Source of the DNA: Gemmatimonadales bacterium UBA2960
Lineage (GTDB): Bacteria; Gemmatimonadota; Gemmatimonadetes; Longimicrobiales; Gaopeijiaceae
NCBI GenBank assembly: GCA_002348465.1
Contig: DEBI01000123.1
Coordinates: 7,434 to 14,048 of the forward strand
DNA length: 6,615 nt
Reading direction: 5' to 3'
Both the position numbers and the translations under genes were made by a program. Shown here one piece after another: positions 1 through 5,756 of this stretch. Below the pieces are notes generated by a model. That model did not search any database. It saw nothing but the letters and a program-made list of their open reading frames with translations, and had not been told where the DNA came from. Position 1 is the stretch's first letter. Every line of letters begins with the position of its first letter.

Positions 1-761
1 TCGATGAACGCCTGCGGGATCCAGTCGCGGAAAAGGAGGCGAGCGACGTACTGTGACTCGACCGTGTTTTGCATGAAAGCATCGCGGTTATTGTCGTGTC
101 CGATGTAGTGATGGTAGAGTTCCGGAAGCCCTACAGCCTCATATTCAGTTCCGACCCACTGATCGTACCAGTCGGTGACAATATTGATGCCGTCCGGATT
201 CATCCCCGGGACAATTATTGAGAGCGTTTCATCTAGGATGAGCTCAATCTCAGCGTCGTTCCTGGTCGCAAACTGGTACATGACCTCAGCCGCTGACTGG
301 CTTCCCGCCACCTCAGTGGAGTGGAGAGCGTAGCCTTGAAGGAAGACGACCTTGCCATTTTCCACCGCTCGGTCGACCTCAGCCGTTGTTCGGCCTCTCG
401 GATCGGAAAGGATATCATTCATTCTCCTAATCTCGTCTCGGTTCGCCAAGTTTTCGGGAGATGATACGTAGATAACCAAGAATGGATTGCCGAGAGTCGA
501 TTCTCCGACTTCTTCAACCACTATACGATCGCTCGCGTCTCCGAGTAGTTCATAGTACTCCACAAGCCGATCCCAACGCGCGAGCTGACGGTCCGCCCCC
601 ATCTGATGTCCAAAAAACTCTTCTGGTGATGGGATAGCTCCATCAACAGGAGCATCCTGAGCATGCGTCTCAATAGGCCCCAAGGCCAGCACAAAGCTCA
701 ACAAGAGCGCACCAAGAGGTGTACATCCTTTAATTCCAATACGGTTCGGGGCAAGCATCAT
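1..761 (-). CDS. Secreted M14-family zinc carboxypeptidase, N-terminal part (truncated by window edge)
   Basis: The first 253 codons of a larger protein are visible; the rest lies beyond the left edge. Residues 1-34 look like a signal peptide: a short basic start, a hydrophobic core near 16-29, and probable cleavage after THA-QD. The mature part carries M14 marks: zinc-ligand motif HxxE (His147, Glu150, in LHSTEVAGSQ), an NPDG motif at 188-191, and GHDNNRD at 221-227, whose Asn-Arg pair matches the substrate-carboxylate binding position of carboxypeptidase A relatives. The third zinc ligand and catalytic Glu should lie downstream, outside the window. The subfamily resembles long secreted M14 peptidases common in Gemmatimonadota-like genomes, which probably cut peptides in the periplasm or outside. 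Two ATG codons lie in tandem (761 and 758); a weak AGAGA sits just upstream. A 115-bp gap separates it from the zinc-finger gene upstream, so a separate promoter is possible. Family assignment is firm; substrate is unknown. Confidence 0.9.
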   Translation of the reverse strand, partial: MMLAPNRIGIKGCTPLGALLLSFVLALGPIETHAQDAPVDGAIPSPEEFFGHQMGADRQLARWDRLVEYYELLGDASDRIVVEEVGESTLGNPFLVIYVSSPENLANRDEIRRMNDILSDPRGRTTAEVDRAVENGKVVFLQGYALHSTEVAGSQSAAEVMYQFATRNDAEIELILDETLSIIVPGMNPDGINIVTDWYDQWVGTEYEAVGLPELYHHYIGHDNNRDAFMQNTVESQYVARLLFRDWIPQAFI

Positions 762-876
762 CAGTATCTCTGAGAGTTCACAAACATCATTCAGACAGCC
801 TAGAGGCCAGTCCGTAACCAGACAAGCCAGTTCACAGTGGATCCACAGAGGAGGGAGTCGACCCCAAACTCCAGAG
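762..876. other. Intergenic spacer with a 10-bp palindrome; no gene seen
   Basis: This 115-bp spacer lies between the zinc-finger gene and the M14 peptidase, both on the minus strand. It holds a perfect 10-bp palindrome GTGGATCCAC at 837-846 and a weak GGAGT/ACTCC inverted repeat at 854-872. Neither is followed by a T-run on the minus strand, so I do not call a terminator. I see no convincing -35/-10 pair. The length alone leaves room for a promoter for the peptidase gene. Confidence 0.35.
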
Positions 877-1224
877 CTAACTCACACAGTCAGCGCATTC
901 GGGGGCTTCCGGAAAAACTAAGAGCCTTTCGTAAGGGATCTCGCCTCCACATACGGTACACATCCCGAACACCCCTTTTTCGATACGCCCAATTGCGTCG
1001 CGAAGCTGGGACAGGCGCACCACTTCTCGTTCCCGCAACCCTTTAGAAAGACTCTGGTTCTGTAACGAATCCATCCGTGACAGTCTTCCTACTGCAGCTT
1101 GGTCCAGTTCGACCGTCTGGAGAGCTTCATCGGTCACTTTCATGCTCTGCTCAAGGCGGACTAACTGCCGTTCCAGTTCAACCCGGATTTCGATTATCTG
1201 GTCAGTGGTCCGTTGATGCTTCAT
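877..1224 (-). CDS. Short TraR/DksA-type C4 zinc-finger protein
   Basis: A 115-residue protein. The N-terminal half (about 8-80) is charged and heptad-like, consistent with the coiled-coil hairpin of DksA/TraR proteins. It contains ELDQAAVGRLSRMDSLQ at about 39-55, a signature I recall from short TraR/DksA-family members. The C-terminal end has the zinc finger: Cys89-x2-Cys92 and Cys110-x2-Cys113 separated by 17 residues, with the typical GVFGMC..CGGEIPYERL context. Family members bind the RNA polymerase secondary channel and adjust transcription; whether this one does is inference. The reading frame stays open upstream to an ATG at 1338, but those 38 extra codons overlap the methyltransferase 3' end and do not look like this family. 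I therefore chose ATG 1224, 28 bp after the methyltransferase stop. No clear Shine-Dalgarno precedes it, so translation may depend on coupling. It ends with TAG at 877. Confidence 0.87.
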   Translation of the reverse strand: MKHQRTTDQIIEIRVELERQLVRLEQSMKVTDEALQTVELDQAAVGRLSRMDSLQNQSLSKGLREREVVRLSQLRDAIGRIEKGVFGMCTVCGGEIPYERLLVFPEAPECADCVS

Positions 1225-1252
1225 GCAAGTAACAAGGGCTATACTGCGGCAC

Positions 1253-2191
1253 TCATAGAGTTTTCCATTCTTCACTATCAACCCAGTCACGCAGCCTCCG
1301 GATCCTGTCTGGACCAATACGACAACATCCTCCGACAATTGTCGCGCCAGCGCAGATCGAAGCCTTAATGGCGTTCATCCACGATTCACCAGAGCCCCGC
1401 CACGACCGGGTGGGAGCGTCATAATTCTCACCTGAATTAGGGTACACGATAATCGGCAAATCTGTCGTGGAGCGGATCTTATGAATCAGGCTGGGGACAA
1501 GACGTGGTGCCGTGCAATTGACCCCGACCGCAGCGACACGCGAAGCTCGGTCGCATAGAGCGGCTACCTCCTCGATCGGCGTACCATCCCACAAGTGACC
1601 CCCATCACCGCAACAAAAACTCAGCCAAGCCCAGCGTTGGCCGTCCGCCTCCAAAATATCGAGGAGAAGCTCTGCTTCCATCCCATTCGGAATCGTCTCG
1701 CACGCCATGATATCAGGACCACTGTCAGCCAAAACTGTCCAGCGGTCTTGATGAAAAGCCTTTATAGCACCAGCGTCGGCTTCATATCGTCCGTTGTACT
1801 CTGATCCGTCAGCCAGAAATGCTGCATAAGGTCCGATACTCGCTGCTACTATGGGACTTAGAGTAGATGAAGGCTTCCGCTTGTCTATCGCCTCACGCGC
1901 GAGTTCAGTTGATCGAGCAAGCAGTGAAGTTGCCTCATCTCGCCCGATTCCGGCCGCAGCGAAACCAGCACAAGAAGCCTGATAGCTAGCAGTCGTTATA
2001 CAATCAGCCCCGACATCCAAATATCGTGTATGTGCCATCAAAATGGCTTCCGGATCGTCACGCAGTAGCCTGGACGACCAAAGCTCGTCCGCCAACACAT
2101 GACCTTGGTCCTCCAGCGCGGTTGCGAGTCCTCCATCGAGTATCACCAGCCCGCGGGCTTCGAGAATGCGAACGAACGGATCCGAGTTCAT
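1253..2191 (-). CDS. mmuM: Homocysteine S-methyltransferase (MmuM-like)
   Basis: A 312-residue cytoplasmic enzyme, about the length of E. coli MmuM. Family members transfer a methyl group from S-methylmethionine (or S-adenosylmethionine) to homocysteine to make methionine. Sequence marks of the TIM-barrel fold: LDGGLATALE at 18-27, TTASYQAS near 66-73, ASIGPYAAFLADGSEYNG at 117-134, GVNC at 223-226, YPNSGE at 250-255, and GGCC at 287-290. The zinc ligands are Cys226 plus the Cys289-Cys290 pair, so the active site appears intact. It lacks the cobalamin and folate domains of MetH. Its ATG overlaps the TGA of the upstream isomerase gene in an ATGA junction (2188-2191), with no strong ribosome site of its own, which points to translational coupling. 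The zinc-finger gene follows 28 bp downstream. Function is confident; the natural methyl donor cannot be read from sequence. Confidence 0.95.
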   Translation of the reverse strand: MNSDPFVRILEARGLVILDGGLATALEDQGHVLADELWSSRLLRDDPEAILMAHTRYLDVGADCITTASYQASCAGFAAAGIGRDEATSLLARSTELAREAIDKRKPSSTLSPIVAASIGPYAAFLADGSEYNGRYEADAGAIKAFHQDRWTVLADSGPDIMACETIPNGMEAELLLDILEADGQRWAWLSFCCGDGGHLWDGTPIEEVAALCDRASRVAAVGVNCTAPRLVPSLIHKIRSTTDLPIIVYPNSGENYDAPTRSWRGSGESWMNAIKASICAGATIVGGCCRIGPDRIRRLRDWVDSEEWKTL

Positions 2192-2829
2192 CGTACTTCA
2201 AACGACATGATCGAGTCTAGTCGGGGGAATTTTCTGTCTAGGAAAGCGTTGCCAGAGGCCGCTATCGAATCTTCCCACTGCATAGGGTCGTCCCCATACG
2301 CTGCGTATAATGCATCGACCGTTTCCATCCCAGAGATCACTCTGCCTACAGGTGGAAAGCCGATCACTCCAAGCCAAGAAAGTTCATCTAGGTATGAATT
2401 ATCGCTGCGATTGATGAATAGAATGCTCGACCTAGATCCAATGCCCCCTCTAGCGAAAGAAACCGAACCACGGACGTTGCTCGCCTTAGTCGGCTCGTCG
2501 ACAAGTCCTTTCTGCACCCATTCGGCGTCGAAAGATGGCTGCCCTGAATATCCAAACTGTGCGTAATTATCGTTCACGCGGTAGATCCGAGAACCTTCCC
2601 AATATCCAATCCGGGCTAGGGTCCAGACCCTGTCTACAGCGACGGGCGACCACTCCCGAACGAATTCAACCTCGAAAGGACCCGAGCTCGTCTCGAAAAT
2701 GACATTAAACGTCTCGGGTGAAGAATTTGTTATATCAGGTCTCGAGTCACAGCCGATCAGCATGAACACGAGTGACGCCAGTGCTGTCCCATAAAGCCGA
2801 CGAACCTGTCTATTTATCAAAGCCACCAC
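2188..2829 (-). CDS. Lipoprotein cyclophilin-type peptidylprolyl isomerase with divergent active site
   Basis: A 213-residue protein with a lipoprotein signal: basic start (RQVRRLY), hydrophobic stretch, and lipobox LIGC at 24-27, so it is probably anchored to a membrane through Cys27. From about 42 onward it follows the cyclophilin fold: FETSSGPFEVEF, then SRIYRVNDNYAQFG at 80-93, SNVRGSVSFAR at 117-127, SILFIN at 135-140, NSYLDE at 144-149, and VGRVISGMETVDALY at 161-175. Compared with human cyclophilin A, the catalytic Arg (Arg84) and Gln (Gln91) remain, but the Trp is Tyr146 and the His after it is absent. Isomerase activity is therefore uncertain; it may act as a periplasmic chaperone or binding protein. 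The start is GTG: two GTG codons are in tandem at 2829 and 2826, and a GGAG at 2836-2833 fits the second better (6 bp versus 3 bp). It follows the cupin by 18 bp and overlaps the methyltransferase by 4 bp. Confidence 0.9.
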   Translation of the reverse strand: MVALINRQVRRLYGTALASLVFMLIGCDSRPDITNSSPETFNVIFETSSGPFEVEFVREWSPVAVDRVWTLARIGYWEGSRIYRVNDNYAQFGYSGQPSFDAEWVQKGLVDEPTKASNVRGSVSFARGGIGSRSSILFINRSDNSYLDELSWLGVIGFPPVGRVISGMETVDALYAAYGDDPMQWEDSIAASGNAFLDRKFPRLDSIMSFEVR

Positions 2830-2847
2830 ATTCTCCGAAGCCGAAGT

Positions 2848-3231
2848 CTAGCCCGCGGATGAATCAAGCCAACTGGTTTCGGTTCCCACGTTAATCGCGA
2901 GATGGGCCCCGGGACCATCTGAGGCAGCGCCATGCCAATGCTCAAGCCCCGCCTCAATTACCACCACGTCACCCGGATCAAGTACGAGCTCTTTACCCGC
3001 TCGATCCATCACAATACATCGTCCACTGAGGCCGAAGAGTAGCTGTGTATCGTTATGTGTGTGCCAATTCGTTCGAGCGCCACTTTCGAATGATACTCGA
3101 TAGAGCCTGACCGACTCGTCGTCTTCACGACCAAGCAGCCTCTGCATTGTAGCAGGCAATACGAAGTTCTTTGGGTCAGCTGGCTTATGAGGGAGTGAGG
3201 CCCCACTGATGTGCTTCATCGGTATTGCCAC
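2848..3231 (-). CDS. Small single-domain cupin protein
   Basis: A 127-residue, single-domain cupin, predicted cytoplasmic (no signal peptide). Cupin motif 1 appears as GARTNWHTHNDTQLLFGLSG at 51-70, with His57, His59 and Gln63, where Gln stands in for the usual Glu. Motif 2 appears as PGDVVVIEAGLEHWHGA at 86-102, with His98 as the last ligand. These residues should bind one divalent metal. The WHTH...HWHG arrangement is shared with many small cupins, including relatives of tetrameric hydroxynitrile lyases and cupins paired with carboxymuconolactone decarboxylases, but no substrate can be assigned. The start is taken as GTG 3231, with an in-frame ATG at 3219 as an alternative; neither has a well-spaced ribosome site. 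It lies 78 bp after the creatininase-like gene and 18 bp before the isomerase gene, so it probably heads or belongs to that operon. Confidence 0.87.
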   Translation of the reverse strand: MAIPMKHISGASLPHKPADPKNFVLPATMQRLLGREDDESVRLYRVSFESGARTNWHTHNDTQLLFGLSGRCIVMDRAGKELVLDPGDVVVIEAGLEHWHGAASDGPGAHLAINVGTETSWLDSSAG

Positions 3232-3309
3232 ATCTCAAGTTCAAGTGTCCGGCGCAATCGAACTTTTAATGAAAGAACGCATGGCATTACAGGACTCTCG
3301 CGGTACACG

Positions 3310-4173
3310 CTAACTAGAGCCCCTAGCCGCAATCGACTCCCGGATCGCACGCGCAGTTATCTCGGCCCTATACTCGACTAATCGTTGACCGTTTTCTACG
3401 GTCCGCTCAAGGGGATTAAGGTCGACCCCATTGATACTGAAGAGTCCTGCCTCGATACGCTGCCGCGCTCGGATTCGCTCTGGATCAGTAGTCGAGATGA
3501 TGGAAGAGTAGTGGTAGTCATCGTGATACTCGTTACGTGTCGCGACACAATTGTCAGGCTGCTGGAAGATGCCCAACTCCTCCTTTAGAAAGTCGCAGCT
3601 GTACATATCCTCCGTGTAGTACTCAGGTATGAAGTGCACAGTCGCCGGGCCGTCGGCCCAGCGCTCATTCAGTGAAGCAGTCACGTTTTCCATCCCCCGC
3701 ACGTTTCCGCCACTGTCCCCAATTAAGACAATGTCTCTAAATCCATGTGCTTCCAGAGATGCCACAACATCCGTCAGCAGCGCCTCGAACGTTTCTTGTC
3801 GCACGGAGATCGTAGCGTGATACCGCATGTGACCACTCGGCGGATCAATGCCACCTTCCGGAACGAACTTCACTATCGGCGCCACCAGCGCATTCCCCAG
3901 TTGCTCAGCAATCGCTTTAGTCGTCGCACTTAGAACAAAATTGTGCTTTCCCGAAGCGACATAGGGCCCGTTCTGCTCCACGCCTCCGGTCGCCACAATT
4001 GCTGTGGTCATACCACCAAGCAAGGCGTCACGTACTTCCATCCAGGTCATTTCTTCTATGAAAACTGTTTCAGTGCCCGGGATAGGGCGTGGGGCGTCTA
4101 GGTCCTGTGCCTCGACGGGCTCAGTCACACTGACGACAGCGGCCACAGCAGCAACAGCAAGGCAAACACGCAT
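3310..4173 (-). CDS. Exported creatininase-family protein with altered metal-ligand residues
   Basis: A 287-residue protein from the chosen ATG at 4173. That start is preceded by GAGGTG (4184-4179) at good spacing and gives a clean signal peptide (MRVCLAVAAVAAVVSV..., cleavage near VEA-QD, residues 20-24). An upstream in-frame ATG at 4218 would add 15 residues ahead of the signal peptide and is less likely. The fold follows creatinine amidohydrolase: TTAIVATGGVEQNGP at 56-70, GHMRYHATISV at 114-124, IVLIGDSGGN at 148-157, and a C-terminal ARQRIEAGLFSINGVDL segment. In the classical enzymes the first motif is EQHGPH..D and the third is NGHGGN or NGHYEN. Here these read EQNGPY..KHN and IGDSGGN, so His36 and His120 (P. 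putida numbering) are replaced by Asn68 and Asp153. Extra candidate ligands occur in EYHDDYHYS at 215-223. Amidohydrolase activity is possible but unproven; substrate unknown. It lies divergent to the transporter gene. Confidence 0.88.
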   Translation of the reverse strand: MRVCLAVAAVAAVVSVTEPVEAQDLDAPRPIPGTETVFIEEMTWMEVRDALLGGMTTAIVATGGVEQNGPYVASGKHNFVLSATTKAIAEQLGNALVAPIVKFVPEGGIDPPSGHMRYHATISVRQETFEALLTDVVASLEAHGFRDIVLIGDSGGNVRGMENVTASLNERWADGPATVHFIPEYYTEDMYSCDFLKEELGIFQQPDNCVATRNEYHDDYHYSSIISTTDPERIRARQRIEAGLFSINGVDLNPLERTVENGQRLVEYRAEITARAIRESIAARGSS

Positions 4174-4178
4174 AAACA

Positions 4179-4184
4179 CACCTC
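4179..4184 (-). promoter_or_regulatory. Ribosome binding site of the creatininase-like gene
   Basis: On the minus strand this reads GAGGTG, five bases before ATG 4173 (about seven from the AGG core). It decides the start in favour of 4173 over the in-frame ATG at 4218, and the resulting protein begins directly with a signal peptide. Confidence 0.65.
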
Positions 4185-4280
4185 GGATAGAATCGAACAG
4201 TTGGGCACACTGCCCCATCTGGCCAAGGTCGGCAAGTCTCCCCCGCCTAAAGGCTCACTGCTGGCCCAAGAGGTGACTGC

Positions 4281-4296
4281 CTCGATAACTATCAAG
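4281..4296. promoter_or_regulatory. Imperfect inverted repeat, possible operator
   Basis: CTCGATA-AC-TATCAAG is a 16-bp dyad with 7-bp half-sites that match at 6 of 7 positions, separated by 2 bp. It sits roughly mid-way in the divergent intergenic region, a usual place for a regulator site serving both directions. Such short dyads also arise by chance, and no regulator gene is adjacent except the downstream DksA-type protein, which does not bind DNA operators in known cases. Confidence 0.25.
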
Positions 4297-4357
4297 CGCG
4301 CATTAGATACTTACCATAGTTTCAACTTGACCGGACCTGGGTGATCCAAACCTTCCT

Positions 4358-4361
4358 GGAG
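4358..4361 (+). promoter_or_regulatory. Ribosome binding site of the transporter gene
   Basis: GGAG lies 7 bp before the TTG at 4369. It supports the TTG start over the first in-frame ATG at 4399, which has no ribosome site in front of it. Confidence 0.6.
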
Positions 4362-4368
4362 TGTTGAC

Positions 4369-5721
4369 TTGACTCACCGATTGGCGCGGGCCCTGAACAT
4401 GAAAGAGGGAGAGCTCCCGCTGGCCCTCCTCGCCGTAGGATTCCACTTCTGCGTGTTATGTGGGTACTTCTTCCTCCGGCCAGTCCGAGATGCCATGGGC
4501 GTTTCACGGGGCATGAGTGATCTGCGGTGGCTCTTCGTCGTTACCTCAATCGTATCTCTAGCACTAGTCCTTGCCTTCGGCGGGGTCGTAGCACGTACCA
4601 ACCGACGTCGATTCATCCCAATCGCATACCTCTTCGTGATCGTGTGCCTCCTCGCCTTCTCAGGTCTATTGGTATGGGACGGGTTGGCCGGTGGAGGACT
4701 GATCGGATCCGATACTGAAACGGTTATGGCCCGTGGGATCGGGTACTCGTTTTATGTATGGCTGAGTGCGATCAACCTTTTCACCACTAGCATATTCTGG
4801 GCCTTCATGGTCGACGTATTCGACGTCGACCAGGGTAAACGGATGTTCGCCTTTATAGGGATCGGGGGAACACTCGGCGCGCTAGTAGGCGGCACAGCGA
4901 CAACAGCTATTAGCAGTATGACAACGTCCGTGTTTCTTCCAGCCGGCCTGATGCTCCTCGGCGCAGCATTCTTCGCCGTAGGCATAATCATGATGCTCAC
5001 TCTCGACCGACTCGCGCTTGCGTCATCCAGGTCTCGTTTGTCAAACAAGAGCTCAGCACCTCTAGCTTCGAACAATCTTGAGGGCAGAACAATCGGCGGA
5101 ACATTCTGGGGAGGCTTGCGAGCAGTCATAAGTTCACCATACCTGCTTGGCATCGGTGTCTGGATCGTCTTCATGGCGACCTCGAACACTATGATTTATT
5201 TCACCCAAGCAAACATCGTTCTCGGGGAAGCAGACACGTTCAGTCAACGAGTCGCAGGTTTCGCCCTGTTCGATGCCCTTGCTCAGTTCGTGACACTGCT
5301 TACCCAGATGTTCATTACCACGCATCTCATCCGGCGCATGGGTATCGGATGGACTCTGGCGATCCTCCCGCTGGTCACCATGGTAGGCTTTGCAATCCTA
5401 TCAGTATGGACTGTGTATGGTGTCATGGCCGTATTCCAGGCCGTCCACCGGGCAACCCGGTACGCGGTATCAAGACCGTCCCGAGAAACGCTTTTCAGCG
5501 TCATCCCGCCGGCCGACAAGTATAAGGCGAAGCCGGTTGTCGACGTGTTCCTCTATCGTGGTGGGGATGTAGCAGGCGTTGGGGTAGATGGAATGTTCGC
5601 GGCAATGGGCTTTACCTTGCCGATGGTGGCGATGGCAACCGCTCCGATCGCAGGTATTTGGGGGCTACTGTCGGTGAAACTCGGCCGAGCCCAACAGAAT
5701 CTGACGCAGGAAAAGTTGTAA
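4369..5721 (+). CDS. MFS-like membrane transporter of the NTP/NDP exchanger (ADP/ATP translocase, Tlc-like) family
   Basis: A 450-residue integral inner-membrane protein with about 11-12 hydrophobic segments (for example near 17-37, 54-74, 83-103, 124-145, 161-181, 190-210, 258-278, 294-313, 329-350 and 413-435). A hydrophilic central loop spans about 211-250. Recognisable motifs include CGYFFLRPVRDAMGV at 31-45, FWAFMVDVFDVDQGKRMFAFIGIGGTLGALVGG at 143-175 (read as several short motifs), and the C-terminal SRPSRETLFSVIPPADKYKAK at 368-388 followed by DVFLYRGGD at 392-400. This combination matches proteins annotated as Tlc/NTP-NDP exchange or MFS-type translocases in free-living bacteria, where the true substrate is unknown. 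TTG at 4369 is chosen because of a GGAG 7 bp upstream; ATG 4399 is the alternative. The gene is transcribed alone, divergent from the minus-strand block and convergent on the epimerase gene. Confidence 0.85.
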   Translation: MTHRLARALNMKEGELPLALLAVGFHFCVLCGYFFLRPVRDAMGVSRGMSDLRWLFVVTSIVSLALVLAFGGVVARTNRRRFIPIAYLFVIVCLLAFSGLLVWDGLAGGGLIGSDTETVMARGIGYSFYVWLSAINLFTTSIFWAFMVDVFDVDQGKRMFAFIGIGGTLGALVGGTATTAISSMTTSVFLPAGLMLLGAAFFAVGIIMMLTLDRLALASSRSRLSNKSSAPLASNNLEGRTIGGTFWGGLRAVISSPYLLGIGVWIVFMATSNTMIYFTQANIVLGEADTFSQRVAGFALFDALAQFVTLLTQMFITTHLIRRMGIGWTLAILPLVTMVGFAILSVWTVYGVMAVFQAVHRATRYAVSRPSRETLFSVIPPADKYKAKPVVDVFLYRGGDVAGVGVDGMFAAMGFTLPMVAMATAPIAGIWGLLSVKLGRAQQNLTQEKL

Positions 5722-5756
5722 ACCGGTAACGCCACCATCAGCTGATTAATCTGACT
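5722..5756. other. Short convergent gap with overlapping palindromes
   Basis: The 35 bp between the two convergent stop codons contain ATCAGCTGAT (5737-5746) overlapping GATTAATC (5744-5751), both perfect palindromes. Neither forms a stem with a usable loop and there is no T-run, so an intrinsic terminator is not supported. Confidence 0.3.

Larger units (their letters stand above)
4174..4368. promoter_or_regulatory. Divergent intergenic region, presumed to hold both promoters
   Basis: This 195-bp region lies between the start codons of the minus-strand block and the plus-strand transporter, so promoters for both directions are expected here. A TTGACC (4327-4332, plus strand) and a TTGAAA (4325-4320, minus strand) resemble -35 boxes. 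Neither has a well-matched -10 at 16-18 bp, so I do not assign exact promoters. An imperfect dyad lies at 4281-4296. I see no RNA gene or open frame with coding character. Confidence 0.5.

Noticed and set aside
837..846. Palindrome GTGGATCCAC as an operator or attachment site
   Set aside because: A single 10-bp palindrome containing a common BamHI-type core is expected by chance and has no second copy in the neighbourhood.
854..872. Possible terminator hairpin after the zinc-finger gene
   Set aside because: The stem is only 5 bp with a 9-base loop and no following T-run.
2099..2566. 155-codon open frame on the plus strand
   Set aside because: It lies opposite the well-supported isomerase and methyltransferase genes, shows no recognisable domain, and has the Ser/Pro-rich composition of an antisense shadow.
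4004..4276. 90-codon plus-strand open frame partly in the divergent intergenic region
   Set aside because: Most of it is antisense to the creatininase-like signal peptide region; composition is Ser/Thr/Ala-rich with no domain, and it lacks a good ribosome site.
4320..4332. -35-like boxes TTGACC (plus) and TTGAAA (minus) as defined promoters
   Set aside because: Neither has a well-matched -10 box at the right spacing, so only a general promoter region is reported.
4752..5189. 145-codon open frame on the minus strand
   Set aside because: It is antisense to the transporter membrane segments and has no family signature or ribosome site.
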